From NCBI RefSeq assembly GCF_000745005.1, contig NZ_JQNB01000001.1, positions 2,287,501 through 2,351,500 on the forward strand: a DNA stretch of 64,000 nucleotides, read 5' to 3'. The translations under genes were made by a program, and so were the position numbers. Shown in pieces: positions 29,438-38,840 of the stretch. This stretch comes from Luteibacter sp. 9135 (GTDB taxonomy: Bacteria > Pseudomonadota > Gammaproteobacteria > Xanthomonadales > Rhodanobacteraceae). The notes under the pieces are model-generated. The model worked only from the letters and a program-made list of their open reading frames with translations, did no database searches and was not told where the DNA came from. Position 1 is the first letter of the stretch. Each line of letters starts with the position of its first letter.

Positions 29438-30358
29438 ATGAACAACGACACCTGCATTGCACGTCTGGATCGCGTCGGCAAACGCTACGGCAACGTCGTC
29501 GCGCTCGACGGCATCGATCTTTCCATCCACCGGGGTGAGGTACTGGCGCTGCTCGGTCCCAACGGCGCCGGCAAGAGCACCAGCATCGGCTTGCTGCTGG
29601 GCCTGATCCGCGCCGACAGCGGTACGGCCAGCCTGTTCGGTCGCGATCCCCAGGACATCCAGGCGCGTCGACGCATCGGCGTGATGCTGCAGTCGGCCAG
29701 CCTGCCACCCACGCTGAAGCTGCGTGAACTGCTGACCGTCACCGCCAGCTACTACCCCGAACCACGCGGCATCGCCGAGTGCGCCGCACTGGCTGGGATC
29801 ACGGACCTGATGGGTCGCAAATACGCCGACCTGTCCGGCGGCCAGCAGCGTCGTGCGCAGTTCGCCATGGCCCTGGTCGGGCGCCCCGAGATCCTGTTCC
29901 TCGACGAGCCGACGGTCGGCATGGACATCGCGTCGCGGCAATCGCTGTGGTCGTCCATCCGCACACTGGTCGCTGGCGGCTGCGCCGTGGTTCTGACCAC
30001 GCACTACCTCGAGGAAGCCGAAGCGCTGGCCGACCGCGTCTGCGTGGTGGCTCGCGGCAAGGTCATCTCCGAAGGCAGCGTCGATGCGCTGCGTGCCCAT
30101 GTGGCGGTGCGTCGCGTCCGCTGCGTGACCCGTACGGATGTGGCCACCGTGTCCGCCTGGCCGGGTGTTACCTCCGTCGAGCTGCAACATGGTCGCCTGA
30201 GCCTCGCCACCGCGGATGCCGAGAGCATCGTGCGCCGGCTGCTCGCCGCCGACGAGGGGCTGTCCGAACTGGAAGTGCAGCGCGCCGGCCTGGCCGAGGC
30301 GTTCGCCGAAATCACCCGTGAAGCCGAGACCGGCGCCATGGCCCAGGAGGCCGCATGA
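29438..30358 (+). CDS. ABC transporter ATP-binding protein
   Basis: ATPase of an ABC-2 type exporter, 306 residues from the ATG at 29438 (Shine-Dalgarno AAGGGAGGAC). Walker A is LLGPNGAGKST, the signature is LSGGQQRR and Walker B is ILFLDEPTVGMD, followed by the H-loop in LTTHYLEEAEALADRV. The C-terminal ~80 residues form the extension common in DrrA/CcmA-like drug, antibiotic or lipid exporters. The permease follows with ATGA overlap, and a two-component system follows that. In Gram-positive bacteria such four-gene sets respond to membrane stress. The exported substrate is unknown. Confidence 0.93.
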   Translation: MNNDTCIARLDRVGKRYGNVVALDGIDLSIHRGEVLALLGPNGAGKSTSIGLLLGLIRADSGTASLFGRDPQDIQARRRIGVMLQSASLPPTLKLRELLTVTASYYPEPRGIAECAALAGITDLMGRKYADLSGGQQRRAQFAMALVGRPEILFLDEPTVGMDIASRQSLWSSIRTLVAGGCAVVLTTHYLEEAEALADRVCVVARGKVISEGSVDALRAHVAVRRVRCVTRTDVATVSAWPGVTSVELQHGRLSLATADAESIVRRLLAADEGLSELEVQRAGLAEAFAEITREAETGAMAQEAA

Positions 30359-31134
30359 ACACCATCGAGAGCATCGCCGCGCCGGTCATGAGCGGTCGCC
30401 GTGTCGTCAACGCCTATGTGCAGGAAGCGAAGGCGGAATGCCTGCGCTACCTGCGCAACCCGGGTTTCCTCCTGCCGACCCTGCTGTTTCCGTCGGTGTT
30501 CTACATCATGTTCGGAATATTCCTGTCCCATGCGAACAGCGCCGATGCGCCGCGTTACCTGCTGGCGTCGTACGGCACCTTCGGCGTGATGGCGCCCGGT
30601 CTGTTCGGCTTCGGCGTGTCGCTCGCGCTGGAGCGCGACTCGGGCCTGCTGACGCTGAAACGCGCCTTGCCGATGCCGCCGGGTGCCTACCTGCTCGGCA
30701 AGATGTGCATGGCCATGCTGGTCGCCGCCATCATCTCGATCATCCTGATGAGCCTGGCCACCTTCGTGGCGGGGGTGTCGCTGCCGGTGTCGCGTCTTGC
30801 CGCGTTCTTCGTCCTGGAAGTGCTGGGCGTGCTGCCGTTCTGCGCGCTGGGCCTGCTGATCGGCACGCTGGTGAAAGGGCAGGGCGCGCCGGGCGTGGTG
30901 AACCTCATCTACCTGCCCATGGCCTTCCTGTCCGGCCTGTGGATCCCGCTGCCGGTGCTGCCCGCGTTCCTGCAGTCGATCGCGCCGCTTTGGCCGGCCT
31001 ACCACCTCGACCGCCTGGCCCTGTCCGTGGTGGGCCTGGGCGACGGCGGCAACGCGATCCATGTGGGCGTGCTCGCCGCCTTCACCGGCGCCTTCCTCTG
31101 GCTGGCGGCACGCCGCCTGCGCCGGCACGGTTGA
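30355..31134 (+). CDS. ABC-2 type transporter permease
   Basis: Integral inner-membrane protein of 259 residues with about six predicted helices (for example FLLPTLLFPSVFYIMFGIFL near 40-60 and MCMAMLVAAIISIILMSLAT near 120-140). The conserved ABC-2 helix with VNLIYLPMAFLSGLWIPLPV lies near 180-205. It overlaps the ATPase gene by ATGA and so forms one translation-coupled exporter. The histidine kinase gene begins six bases after its stop. Confidence 0.9.
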   Translation: MNTIESIAAPVMSGRRVVNAYVQEAKAECLRYLRNPGFLLPTLLFPSVFYIMFGIFLSHANSADAPRYLLASYGTFGVMAPGLFGFGVSLALERDSGLLTLKRALPMPPGAYLLGKMCMAMLVAAIISIILMSLATFVAGVSLPVSRLAAFFVLEVLGVLPFCALGLLIGTLVKGQGAPGVVNLIYLPMAFLSGLWIPLPVLPAFLQSIAPLWPAYHLDRLALSVVGLGDGGNAIHVGVLAAFTGAFLWLAARRLRRHG

Positions 31135-31140
31135 AGTAGC

Positions 31141-32352
31141 ATGAACGCCCGCCTGTCTTCGGATGCCCGCATGCCCCGCTCGTGGTTCACGCCGACGCCA
31201 GATTCGCTATGGAACCGCTTCCGCGACAAGCCGCGCCTGCGCCTTGCCAGCCTGTTCCATCTGGTCTGGACGGTGTACGTGTTCGGCGACCTGGTGTTCG
31301 CCAAGACGCTGGAGCCGCACTGGTGGCTGGTCACCGGCATCTCGTTTCCCGTGTTCCTCGTGATCTACGTGCTCGCCTATACGCAGTCGCTGCGCCTGAC
31401 GCCGTGGTTCGCCGCGGCGTCGGCACTGCTCGGCTTCGCGGTCATGGACGTCAACGCCAGTGCGTGCGGTTGCTACGTGATCTACGCCTGCGCCATCGTC
31501 GGCTTCGAGGGATCGCCGCGTCGATCCCTGAGCGGCATGGGCGCCATCCTGGGCAGCTTCGTGCTGGTGGCCTACCTGCTGCACGACTGGCCGCCGGCCA
31601 TCATCGCTGGCTTGAGTTTGATCGCGCTGTGCGTGGGGGCGATCAACGTCATCTACCGTTTCAACGCGCAGCGCGATGCCGAACTGAAACTGTCCCACGA
31701 CGAGGTGCGCCGACTGGCGGCGATGGCCGAGCGCGAGCGTATCGGCCGCGACCTGCACGACCTGCTCGGTCACACCCTTTCGCTGATCACGCTGAAACTG
31801 GAGCTGTCCCGGCGCCTGCTCGATCGCGACGAGGCAGCCGCGCGACGGGAAATGGAAGAAGCCGAACAGGTGGCGCGGCATGCGCTGGCGGAAGTGCGCT
31901 CGGCGGTGACCGGCATCCGTGCGTCGGGCCTGGCCGCGGAACTGGCGTCGGCGCGCCTGTTGTTGAACGCGTCGATGGTCGGCTTCGAATACACCAGCGA
32001 GCTGCCCGTGCTGCCCGAGCGGATCGAGTCCGAACTGGCCCTCATCCTGCGCGAGGCGATCACCAACGTGCATCGCCACGCGCGGGCATCCACCGCGGAA
32101 GCGCATGTCGGAATCGAGGGCAGGACGCTGGTGCTCACCGTCACGGACGACGGCAAGGGCGGCGTCCGTGACGAGGGCAATGGCATCTGCGGCATGCGCG
32201 AGCGCGTGCGCAAGCTGGGCGGGTCCATCGGTTTCGAATCCGTCCGTGCGCAAGGCACGCGGGTGCGCATCGCGATCCCGCTGACGCCCGCCGACCGGCT
32301 GGCGGCTCCGCCACGCGGCGAGCTGCCCACCGATGCCGGAATCGCCACGTGA
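31141..32352 (+). CDS. Sensor histidine kinase, DesK/NarL-partner type
   Basis: Membrane histidine kinase of 403 residues. Several N-terminal transmembrane helices (about 35-185) have no large periplasmic loop, suggesting that it senses the membrane itself. A short coiled-coil linker leads to a HisKA_3 dimerisation domain with phospho-acceptor H206 in RERIGRDLHDLLGHTLS. The HATPase domain follows, with N box EAITNVHRHA and G box VTDDGKGG...GNGICGMRERV. Architecture matches DesK, which reports membrane thickness in Bacillus. The neighbouring exporter is the likely output. Confidence 0.92.
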   Translation: MNARLSSDARMPRSWFTPTPDSLWNRFRDKPRLRLASLFHLVWTVYVFGDLVFAKTLEPHWWLVTGISFPVFLVIYVLAYTQSLRLTPWFAAASALLGFAVMDVNASACGCYVIYACAIVGFEGSPRRSLSGMGAILGSFVLVAYLLHDWPPAIIAGLSLIALCVGAINVIYRFNAQRDAELKLSHDEVRRLAAMAERERIGRDLHDLLGHTLSLITLKLELSRRLLDRDEAAARREMEEAEQVARHALAEVRSAVTGIRASGLAAELASARLLLNASMVGFEYTSELPVLPERIESELALILREAITNVHRHARASTAEAHVGIEGRTLVLTVTDDGKGGVRDEGNGICGMRERVRKLGGSIGFESVRAQGTRVRIAIPLTPADRLAAPPRGELPTDAGIAT

Positions 32353-32450
32353 CATCTTCATGCCGCGACCTGCATGTCACCCATATCCATCGTCATTCGC
32401 GTGCCACGGAGGCATGTGTGGTCATCACCCGGAACCAGGAGGCTTTCTCG

Positions 32451-32516
32451 ATGCGCATCACGGACAACGGCTACGGCGGTCTGCCGGCACGCGGCATGCT
32501 GGAGCACACGGCATGA
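32451..32516 (+). CDS. Possible 21-residue coupling ORF ahead of the response regulator
   Basis: An ATG at 32451 follows CAGGAGG at seven bases' spacing, better than the response regulator's own site. It opens 21 codons (MRITDNGYGGLPARGMLEHT-A). Its stop overlaps the regulator start as ATGA, exactly as the larger genes here are coupled. It may be a translated leader that delivers ribosomes to the regulator. It is short and may be chance; I do not recognise it as a known peptide. Confidence 0.4.
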   Translation: MRITDNGYGGLPARGMLEHTA

Positions 32517-33115
32517 TCCGGGTGCTGCTGGCCGAGGACCAGGCCATGGTCCGGGGTGCCTTGTCCGCCTTGCTGGGCCTGGAATCCGATATCGAGATGC
32601 TGGGTACGGCCGCCGATGGCGAAACCGCCTGGCGTGAACTGCAGCGGCTCAAGCCCGACGTGCTGGTCACCGACATCGAAATGCCCGGCCTGACCGGGCT
32701 GGAGATCGCGCAGCGCGTGCATCGGCAGGAACTGCCGATCAAGGTGGTCATCGTGACCACGTTCGCGCGGCCCGGCTTCCTGCGCCGCGCCTTGGACGCA
32801 GGCGTCAGCGGTTACCTGCTGAAGGATGCCCCGGCCGAGAACCTGGCCGAGGCGCTGCGCAAGGTGCATCGCGGCGGTCGCGCCATCGATCCGCAACTGG
32901 CGCTGGAAGCCTGGTCGGATGCCGATCCCCTGAACGATCGCGAGCGGCAGGTACTGCGCCTGGCCGGCGAGGGTCAGTCGGCCGGTGACATCGGCGTGCA
33001 ACTGAACCTGTCGCATGGCACGGTGCGCAACTACCTTTCCGAAGCGATCGGCAAGCTCGGTGCGGCCAACCGTATCGAGGCCTATCGGCTGGCCCGGCAG
33101 AAGGGTTGGTTGTAA
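32513..33115 (+). CDS. NarL/FixJ-family response regulator (DesR-like)
   Basis: Two-domain regulator of 200 residues from the ATG at 32513. The receiver domain (1-118) has the acidic pair E8/D9, phospho-acceptor D54 in VTDIEMPGLTG, and the conserved Thr and Lys regions (VTTFARPG, LLKDAPAE). The LuxR-type helix-turn-helix (about 138-198) reads LNDRERQVLRLAGEGQSAGDIGVQLNLSHGTV in two halves. It is the partner of the upstream kinase. A 160-base gap separates it from the kinase gene and holds a possible small coupling ORF. Likely target: the exporter operon. Confidence 0.93.
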   Translation: MIRVLLAEDQAMVRGALSALLGLESDIEMLGTAADGETAWRELQRLKPDVLVTDIEMPGLTGLEIAQRVHRQELPIKVVIVTTFARPGFLRRALDAGVSGYLLKDAPAENLAEALRKVHRGGRAIDPQLALEAWSDADPLNDRERQVLRLAGEGQSAGDIGVQLNLSHGTVRNYLSEAIGKLGAANRIEAYRLARQKGWL

Positions 33116-33180
33116 GCGACGCAACGCAAGACGGTTAGAATGACGGCTTGCGCTTCCACGGCGCCAGGGAACCGAAACGG

Positions 33181-34434
33181 ATGCATGCCCCGATGCCGCC
33201 AGTCCGCCGTGACGCCCGTCGACGTTCGATTCGTCGCTTGCGCTGGGCCGTGGCCGTGTCGTTTGCGTTGATCGCGTCCGCATGCCGCCATGCGGAGGCG
33301 CCGCTCACCCACGACGCCTATATCTGGCAGCGGCAATGGACACCGTCGCTGGGCGCGTCGGTCATGGCCTCGCGCGATCTGGTCAGCGACTGGCGCGTGC
33401 TTGTCGCCCAGGCAGACCGCGACGGCACGTTCCACGCGTTCGCGCCCGACCGCGCGGCCCTGGCCGCCAGCGGACGCCCGGCGATCCTGGTCGTGCGCAT
33501 CGACGGGCGGCTTGCCCGGCTGGATGAAGCCGGGCTGGTGAGCCGCATCGTCGGCATCGCCCGCGACGCGTCGCTGCCCGCGGCGGCCATCGAGATCGAC
33601 TACGACTGCCCCACGGCACGCTTGCCCGCGTACGCGGCGTTCCTGCGCCGACTCAAGCCCGCCCTGGGCGACACGCCGCTGTCGATCACGGCATTGCCGA
33701 CCTGGATCGGTTCGGCCGACCTCGACGACCTGCTCGCCGTGCCCGACGCGTCCGTGTTGCAGGTGCATGCCGTGCAGGCGCCGCAGGCGGGCCTGTTCGA
33801 TCCTGCGGTGGCGCTGGGCTGGATCGACGACTTTGCGCGGCATACGCACAAGCCGTTCCGCGTGGCCTTGCCGACGTACGGCTCGCGGGTGAGCTGGAAC
33901 GCCGACGGGTCGATGCTCGCCGTGGAAAGCGAGCAGGGCCTGCGGGCCGCCGGCATCGCGGCGTCCGAACTCTACGCCTCGCCGCTGGCCGTTCGCCGCG
34001 TGGTCGATCGGCTGGCCGCGCAGCGTCCCCGTGGCCTGGTCGGCTTCGCCTGGTTCCGGCTGCCCACCGCGGAAGATCGCCGGGCGTGGAGCCTGGCGAC
34101 GTGGCGAGGTGTCGTCACCGGCCACCTCGACGCAGCGCCCCTGCGTGCCATGCTGCGCCCGGGCAAGGATGGCGCCGCCGCCGATGTCGTGCTGGAAAAC
34201 ACCGGCGGCATCGACATGGCGCCGCCGCTGTCGGTTACCCTGCCGCGTGGCTGCGATGTCGCCGACGGCATCGATGGTTACGTGGTGCATCACACCGGGG
34301 ATGGTCTCGAGCTGGTGTCGCGGCAGGCACGACCGTTACCCGCACAAGCGCAACGGGCGATCGGCTGGGCACATTGCCCGACCGGTACGCCATCCACCCT
34401 TTCCCTCCGCGCTGAAGGAGCGCCGCTTTCATGA
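33181..34434 (+). CDS. DUF3142 family lipoprotein
   Basis: Exported protein of 417 residues from the ATG at 33181. A charged N-terminus is followed by a hydrophobic stretch ending in lipobox-like IASAC, so it is probably a lipoprotein. The central part matches the DUF3142 family, recognised by IEIDYDCPTARLPAYAAFL and the later GLVGFAWFRLP; the layout suggests a TIM barrel like glycoside hydrolases. A C-terminal beta-rich portion follows. The function is not known. It overlaps the next gene by ATGA, so the two probably act together. Confidence 0.75.
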   Translation: MHAPMPPVRRDARRRSIRRLRWAVAVSFALIASACRHAEAPLTHDAYIWQRQWTPSLGASVMASRDLVSDWRVLVAQADRDGTFHAFAPDRAALAASGRPAILVVRIDGRLARLDEAGLVSRIVGIARDASLPAAAIEIDYDCPTARLPAYAAFLRRLKPALGDTPLSITALPTWIGSADLDDLLAVPDASVLQVHAVQAPQAGLFDPAVALGWIDDFARHTHKPFRVALPTYGSRVSWNADGSMLAVESEQGLRAAGIAASELYASPLAVRRVVDRLAAQRPRGLVGFAWFRLPTAEDRRAWSLATWRGVVTGHLDAAPLRAMLRPGKDGAAADVVLENTGGIDMAPPLSVTLPRGCDVADGIDGYVVHHTGDGLELVSRQARPLPAQAQRAIGWAHCPTGTPSTLSLRAEGAPLS

Positions 34435-36803
34435 TGAAGACCCATTCGCTGGCGATCGGCTGCGTGCTGGCCCTGGCCGGCGCGGTCACCTGGGCTTGCG
34501 GGCCTTGGTTCCCGACGCAGACGCTGGACGATCGCGCGGCCACGCTGGCCGCCGTGCCGCAGAACACCTTCGCCTTCGAGGCGGCGCACCTGCTGCCGGC
34601 CACGGACACGCTGGCCGCCGTGGAGACGGCACCGTTCGACGAGCCGTCGGTCAAGCCGGACCTGCCGGCCGACCAGGCCGAGCGGGTCAAGGCGATCATG
34701 GCGTCGGCCGGTGCGGCCGAGGCACTCGATGCCGGCAAGGACCTGCCGGACGACGTACGCCATTACGTAGCGGGCGCGGTCGAGTGGAACCGTGCCACCG
34801 CGGCGTGCCCCGCCGCACCGGAAAACGAATACGGCCAGCCGAGCGGCAAGCCGCCGTGTGCGACCTTCGACGCGGCCGCCCTGGCCAGCGCGCAGGCGCA
34901 GTTCGAGGCGGTGACGGCATTGCCACCGGAATCATCGAAGGCGCGCGGCGCGTGGGCGGCCTACATGCTGGGCGAGGTGCACGCGCTGCGTGCGGCCGGC
35001 GCCACCGGCACACCCGCTTTCGCGACGGAGCGCGCCGCGGCGGCGAAAGCGTTCCAGGACACCCGGGCCCGCGTCCTCGCAGGCGCGTCCGATGCCCAGG
35101 GCCTTGCCGTGGCCAGTTTCGGCGAGGAAGCGCGCCTGAGCCTGTATACCGGCGACACCGCCTGCCTGTGGATCGACATGGTCAAGGGCGAGGACTGCGT
35201 GGCGCAACTGGCGCCCACTGACCTCAAACACGCCATCGCGCTGTATGCGGCCCAGGCCGGGCACGGATCACGCGGCGCGGTGGAATCGCTGGCGGCGATC
35301 GCCGGCGCGGTGCTGGCCGTGCCCGAGCAGGCGCAGGCGCTGGTGGAGGGTCCGGTGTCGCAGCGGTTGCTGGTCACCTACGCGCTGGCAAGGGTGGCCC
35401 CGCAGTCCACGGACGGCAAGCCCGATCCCGTGCTCGGCGCCTTGCTCGATGCGATCGACAAGGCCGGTCCGGACAAGGTGGCCGCGGCCGATCGCCTGGC
35501 CTCGCTCACCTACGAGCTGGGCCGCTACGACGCCGCGCAGGCGTTGCTGGCGCATGCGGACGGTCCGCTGGCCAGCTGGGTGCGCGCCAAGCTGGCCCTG
35601 CGCCGGGGCGATCGCAACGCGGCAGCCCAGGCCTATGCGGAGGCGGCCAAGGCGTTCCCGCGCGCGGACGATCCGAAGGCCTCGCTGGAGCCCGGCAGCG
35701 TCCATCAACTGATGGGTGAGCGCGGCGTGCTCGCGCTGTCCCGTGGCGACTACGTGGAAGCCATGACGCGCATGTTCGAAGCGTCCAACGCGGTCGGCGG
35801 CGACGGCAATGTCGTCGACGAGGATGGCGAGAGCGCAGGCGCGGGCTACGGCAACGACACGATGTACATCGGCGAGCGCGTGCTCACCGTCGATGAACTG
35901 AAGACGTTCGTGGACGCCAACGTACCCACGGCATCGGCGGCGCCCAAGGCCGACGACAAGGACGTGACGGCGGCCTCGCTGCTGTTCGGCGACCGCCTGC
36001 GCTGGATGCTGGCGCGCCGGCTCATGCGCGCCGGGCGCTTCGACGACGCGTTGGCCTATTTCCCGGCGGGCGTGGACAAGCGCTACGCCGAGGTGGACCT
36101 GCGTGCCACGGCCAAGGCCTATGCCGACGACGTGCACGATGGCGACCATCGCTGGACGGATATCGGCAAGGCCGAAGCCCGCTTCGCCGCGGCGACGGTC
36201 GCGCGCGACCACGGCATGGAGATCCTCGGCTTCGAACAGGCCCCGGATTTCGCCGACAACGGCGGCGTGTTCCAGGGCGGGAGCGGCCAGTCGGCCGCGA
36301 CGCTCAAGGGCGACCTGGTGACCGCCGGCGAGCGGCAACGTTTTGCCGACAGCAACGCACAGCCCGATCGTCGCTTCCACTACCGCTACGTGGCAGCCGA
36401 CCACGCCGCGGCAGCGGCGGACCTGTTGCCGCCGCGCTCGCAGGCGTTCGCGGCCACGCTGTGCATGGCCACCCGCTGGATGCGCGAGGGTCCGCCCGAT
36501 TACGACGAGGCCGCCGATGGCGAAGCGGATAAACCGCTCAACGAACGGTCGCGCCGTGCCCGCATCTATTACGAGCGCTACGTGAAGCAGGGGCCGCATG
36601 TCGCGTGGGCCGACAACTTCGGCATGAACTGCGAGCCGCCGAATTTCGATCGCGCACGTGAACTCAAGCGTGCGCAGCAGGTAAGGGCGGTCAAGCAGTT
36701 CGTGCGCAAGCACTTGGTGATCGAGATCGTCGTGCTCGTCGCGCTGGTGGCGGCCATCGGTGCCCTGATCATCCGCCGGCGCCGCCGCCGGACGGTGGCC
36801 TGA
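34431..36803 (+). CDS. Large exported protein with repeats and C-terminal membrane anchor, function unknown
   Basis: A 790-residue protein that I do not recognise by name. A signal sequence (MMKTHSLAIGCVLALAGAV) is followed by ACGPWFP, with a Cys that may be lipidated although the lipobox is imperfect. The middle is alpha-helical and Ala-rich with TPR-like character, for example DKVAAADRLASLTYELGRYDAAQALL. The C-terminus has one membrane helix (LVIEIVVLVALVAAIGALII) and an Arg tail, consistent with anchoring in the inner membrane and a periplasmic body. It is translationally coupled to the DUF3142 lipoprotein and is probably its partner. Confidence 0.7.
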   Translation: MMKTHSLAIGCVLALAGAVTWACGPWFPTQTLDDRAATLAAVPQNTFAFEAAHLLPATDTLAAVETAPFDEPSVKPDLPADQAERVKAIMASAGAAEALDAGKDLPDDVRHYVAGAVEWNRATAACPAAPENEYGQPSGKPPCATFDAAALASAQAQFEAVTALPPESSKARGAWAAYMLGEVHALRAAGATGTPAFATERAAAAKAFQDTRARVLAGASDAQGLAVASFGEEARLSLYTGDTACLWIDMVKGEDCVAQLAPTDLKHAIALYAAQAGHGSRGAVESLAAIAGAVLAVPEQAQALVEGPVSQRLLVTYALARVAPQSTDGKPDPVLGALLDAIDKAGPDKVAAADRLASLTYELGRYDAAQALLAHADGPLASWVRAKLALRRGDRNAAAQAYAEAAKAFPRADDPKASLEPGSVHQLMGERGVLALSRGDYVEAMTRMFEASNAVGGDGNVVDEDGESAGAGYGNDTMYIGERVLTVDELKTFVDANVPTASAAPKADDKDVTAASLLFGDRLRWMLARRLMRAGRFDDALAYFPAGVDKRYAEVDLRATAKAYADDVHDGDHRWTDIGKAEARFAAATVARDHGMEILGFEQAPDFADNGGVFQGGSGQSAATLKGDLVTAGERQRFADSNAQPDRRFHYRYVAADHAAAAADLLPPRSQAFAATLCMATRWMREGPPDYDEAADGEADKPLNERSRRARIYYERYVKQGPHVAWADNFGMNCEPPNFDRARELKRAQQVRAVKQFVRKHLVIEIVVLVALVAAIGALIIRRRRRRTVA

Positions 36804-36809
36804 ACGGCC

Positions 36810-36844
36810 GGGAGCGGGATGGGGGATAATCCCCACCCGCTCCC
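36810..36844 (+). promoter_or_regulatory. Long hairpin in the queA leader
   Basis: GGGAGCGGG (36810-36818) pairs with CCCGCTCCC (36836-36844); inside it GGGG and CCCC pair again around ATAAT. No T-run follows. It lies 15 bases before the queA GTG start. GATAAT in its loop resembles a -10 box. It may end the previous transcript or mark a queA promoter. Confidence 0.5.
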
Positions 36845-36859
36845 GATGCCGTACCCGCC

Positions 36860-37890
<1,031 letters not shown>

Positions 37891-37894
<4 letters not shown>

Positions 37895-38679
37895 AGTCCC
37901 GGCACGCCGTGCGACAGCTCGCGTGAAACCTCGGCCGCGGCGTCCGCCAGCAGGCGGGCGGTGGCCGTGATGTCGATCCTCGCGCCGCGCCGCTCGATGA
38001 AGGGCACCGTGAGTGCGCATACCGCATGGTTGCCTTCGATGATCGGTGCCGAGAGATCGGTGACACCATCCACCACTTCGCTGGCGATGCGGGCCAGGCC
38101 CGCGGCGCGTACTTTCGCCACCGTCGCGTCCACACGCGCACGGTCCAGCGCCGGATCGTGCGCGGCCATGGTACGCAGCCAGCGCTCGCGGGTGTCGTCG
38201 GTCTGCCAGGCCAGCAGCACATAGCCCGATGCGGAATGCGACATGGGGCGACGATGGCCCACGCGTACCACCAGTCCGGTCTCGCCGGGGGGATCGACTC
38301 GCGCGATCACCACGATCTGCTCTTGCGAGGGCACCACGAGATGGCACGACTGGTCGATGCCGTCGGCCAGCCGGTGCATCACCGGCATCGCGGTTTCGAT
38401 CAGGTTCCTGACCGGCGGTTGTTCCATGCCCAGCCGGAACAGGCGCGGCGTGAGCGAGTAGGCTCCTTCGCCGTCGGGTCGGGCGATATAGTCGCGTTCC
38501 TCGAGCACCTGGAGCATGCGGAAGATCTCGCCGCGCGAGCGTCCCACGCCTTCGGAAATCTCGGCGATGGATAACGGCTGGGTCGCACGGGCGAGCAGTT
38601 CGAGGATGTCGAGGCCCTTGTCCAGGGCAGGGGCGCGATACTTCGGCGAATCGGCAGGGGGCATGGCATTCCGTGGCAT
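37891..38679 (-). CDS. IclR-family transcriptional regulator of the L-fucose genes (probable)
   Basis: IclR-type regulator of 262 residues. The N-terminal winged helix-turn-helix spans about 18-80 ([20 protein letters not shown]) and is followed by the GAF-like effector domain (about 90-255). It is divergent from the fucose permease with a 161-base intergenic region, which suggests control of fucP and probably of the catabolic operon; the effector may be L-fucose or a pathway acid. IclR regulators govern similar sugar-acid routes. Two start codons are possible: ATG at 38679, or ATG at 38664 with a slightly better ribosome site. Its stop overlaps that of queA. Confidence 0.85.
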
Positions 38680-38727
38680 GGGCAGAAACGGTGCAACGCA
38701 AGTCTAGCGTGTGGCTGCGTGCGGGCG

Positions 38728-38797
38728 TGTATATACATCGATACCGGCGTGCCATGCTGCAGCGCAGCTTGTTATGCTGGTGAATAATAAGTTCATA
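38728..38797. promoter_or_regulatory. IclR-fucP divergent control region
   Basis: Contains the ten-base palindrome TGTATATACA (38728-38737) and an AT-rich, promoter-like stretch. TTGTTA at 38769 and AATAAT at 38783 resemble -35 and -10 boxes for fucP but are not ideally spaced. The palindrome is a candidate IclR operator. No copy of the GACAACGTTGTC site is present here. Confidence 0.4.
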
Positions 38798-38840
38798 TTT
38801 GCACATCCCGCGTTCCGGGCCATGTCAGCGGAGACATCGC

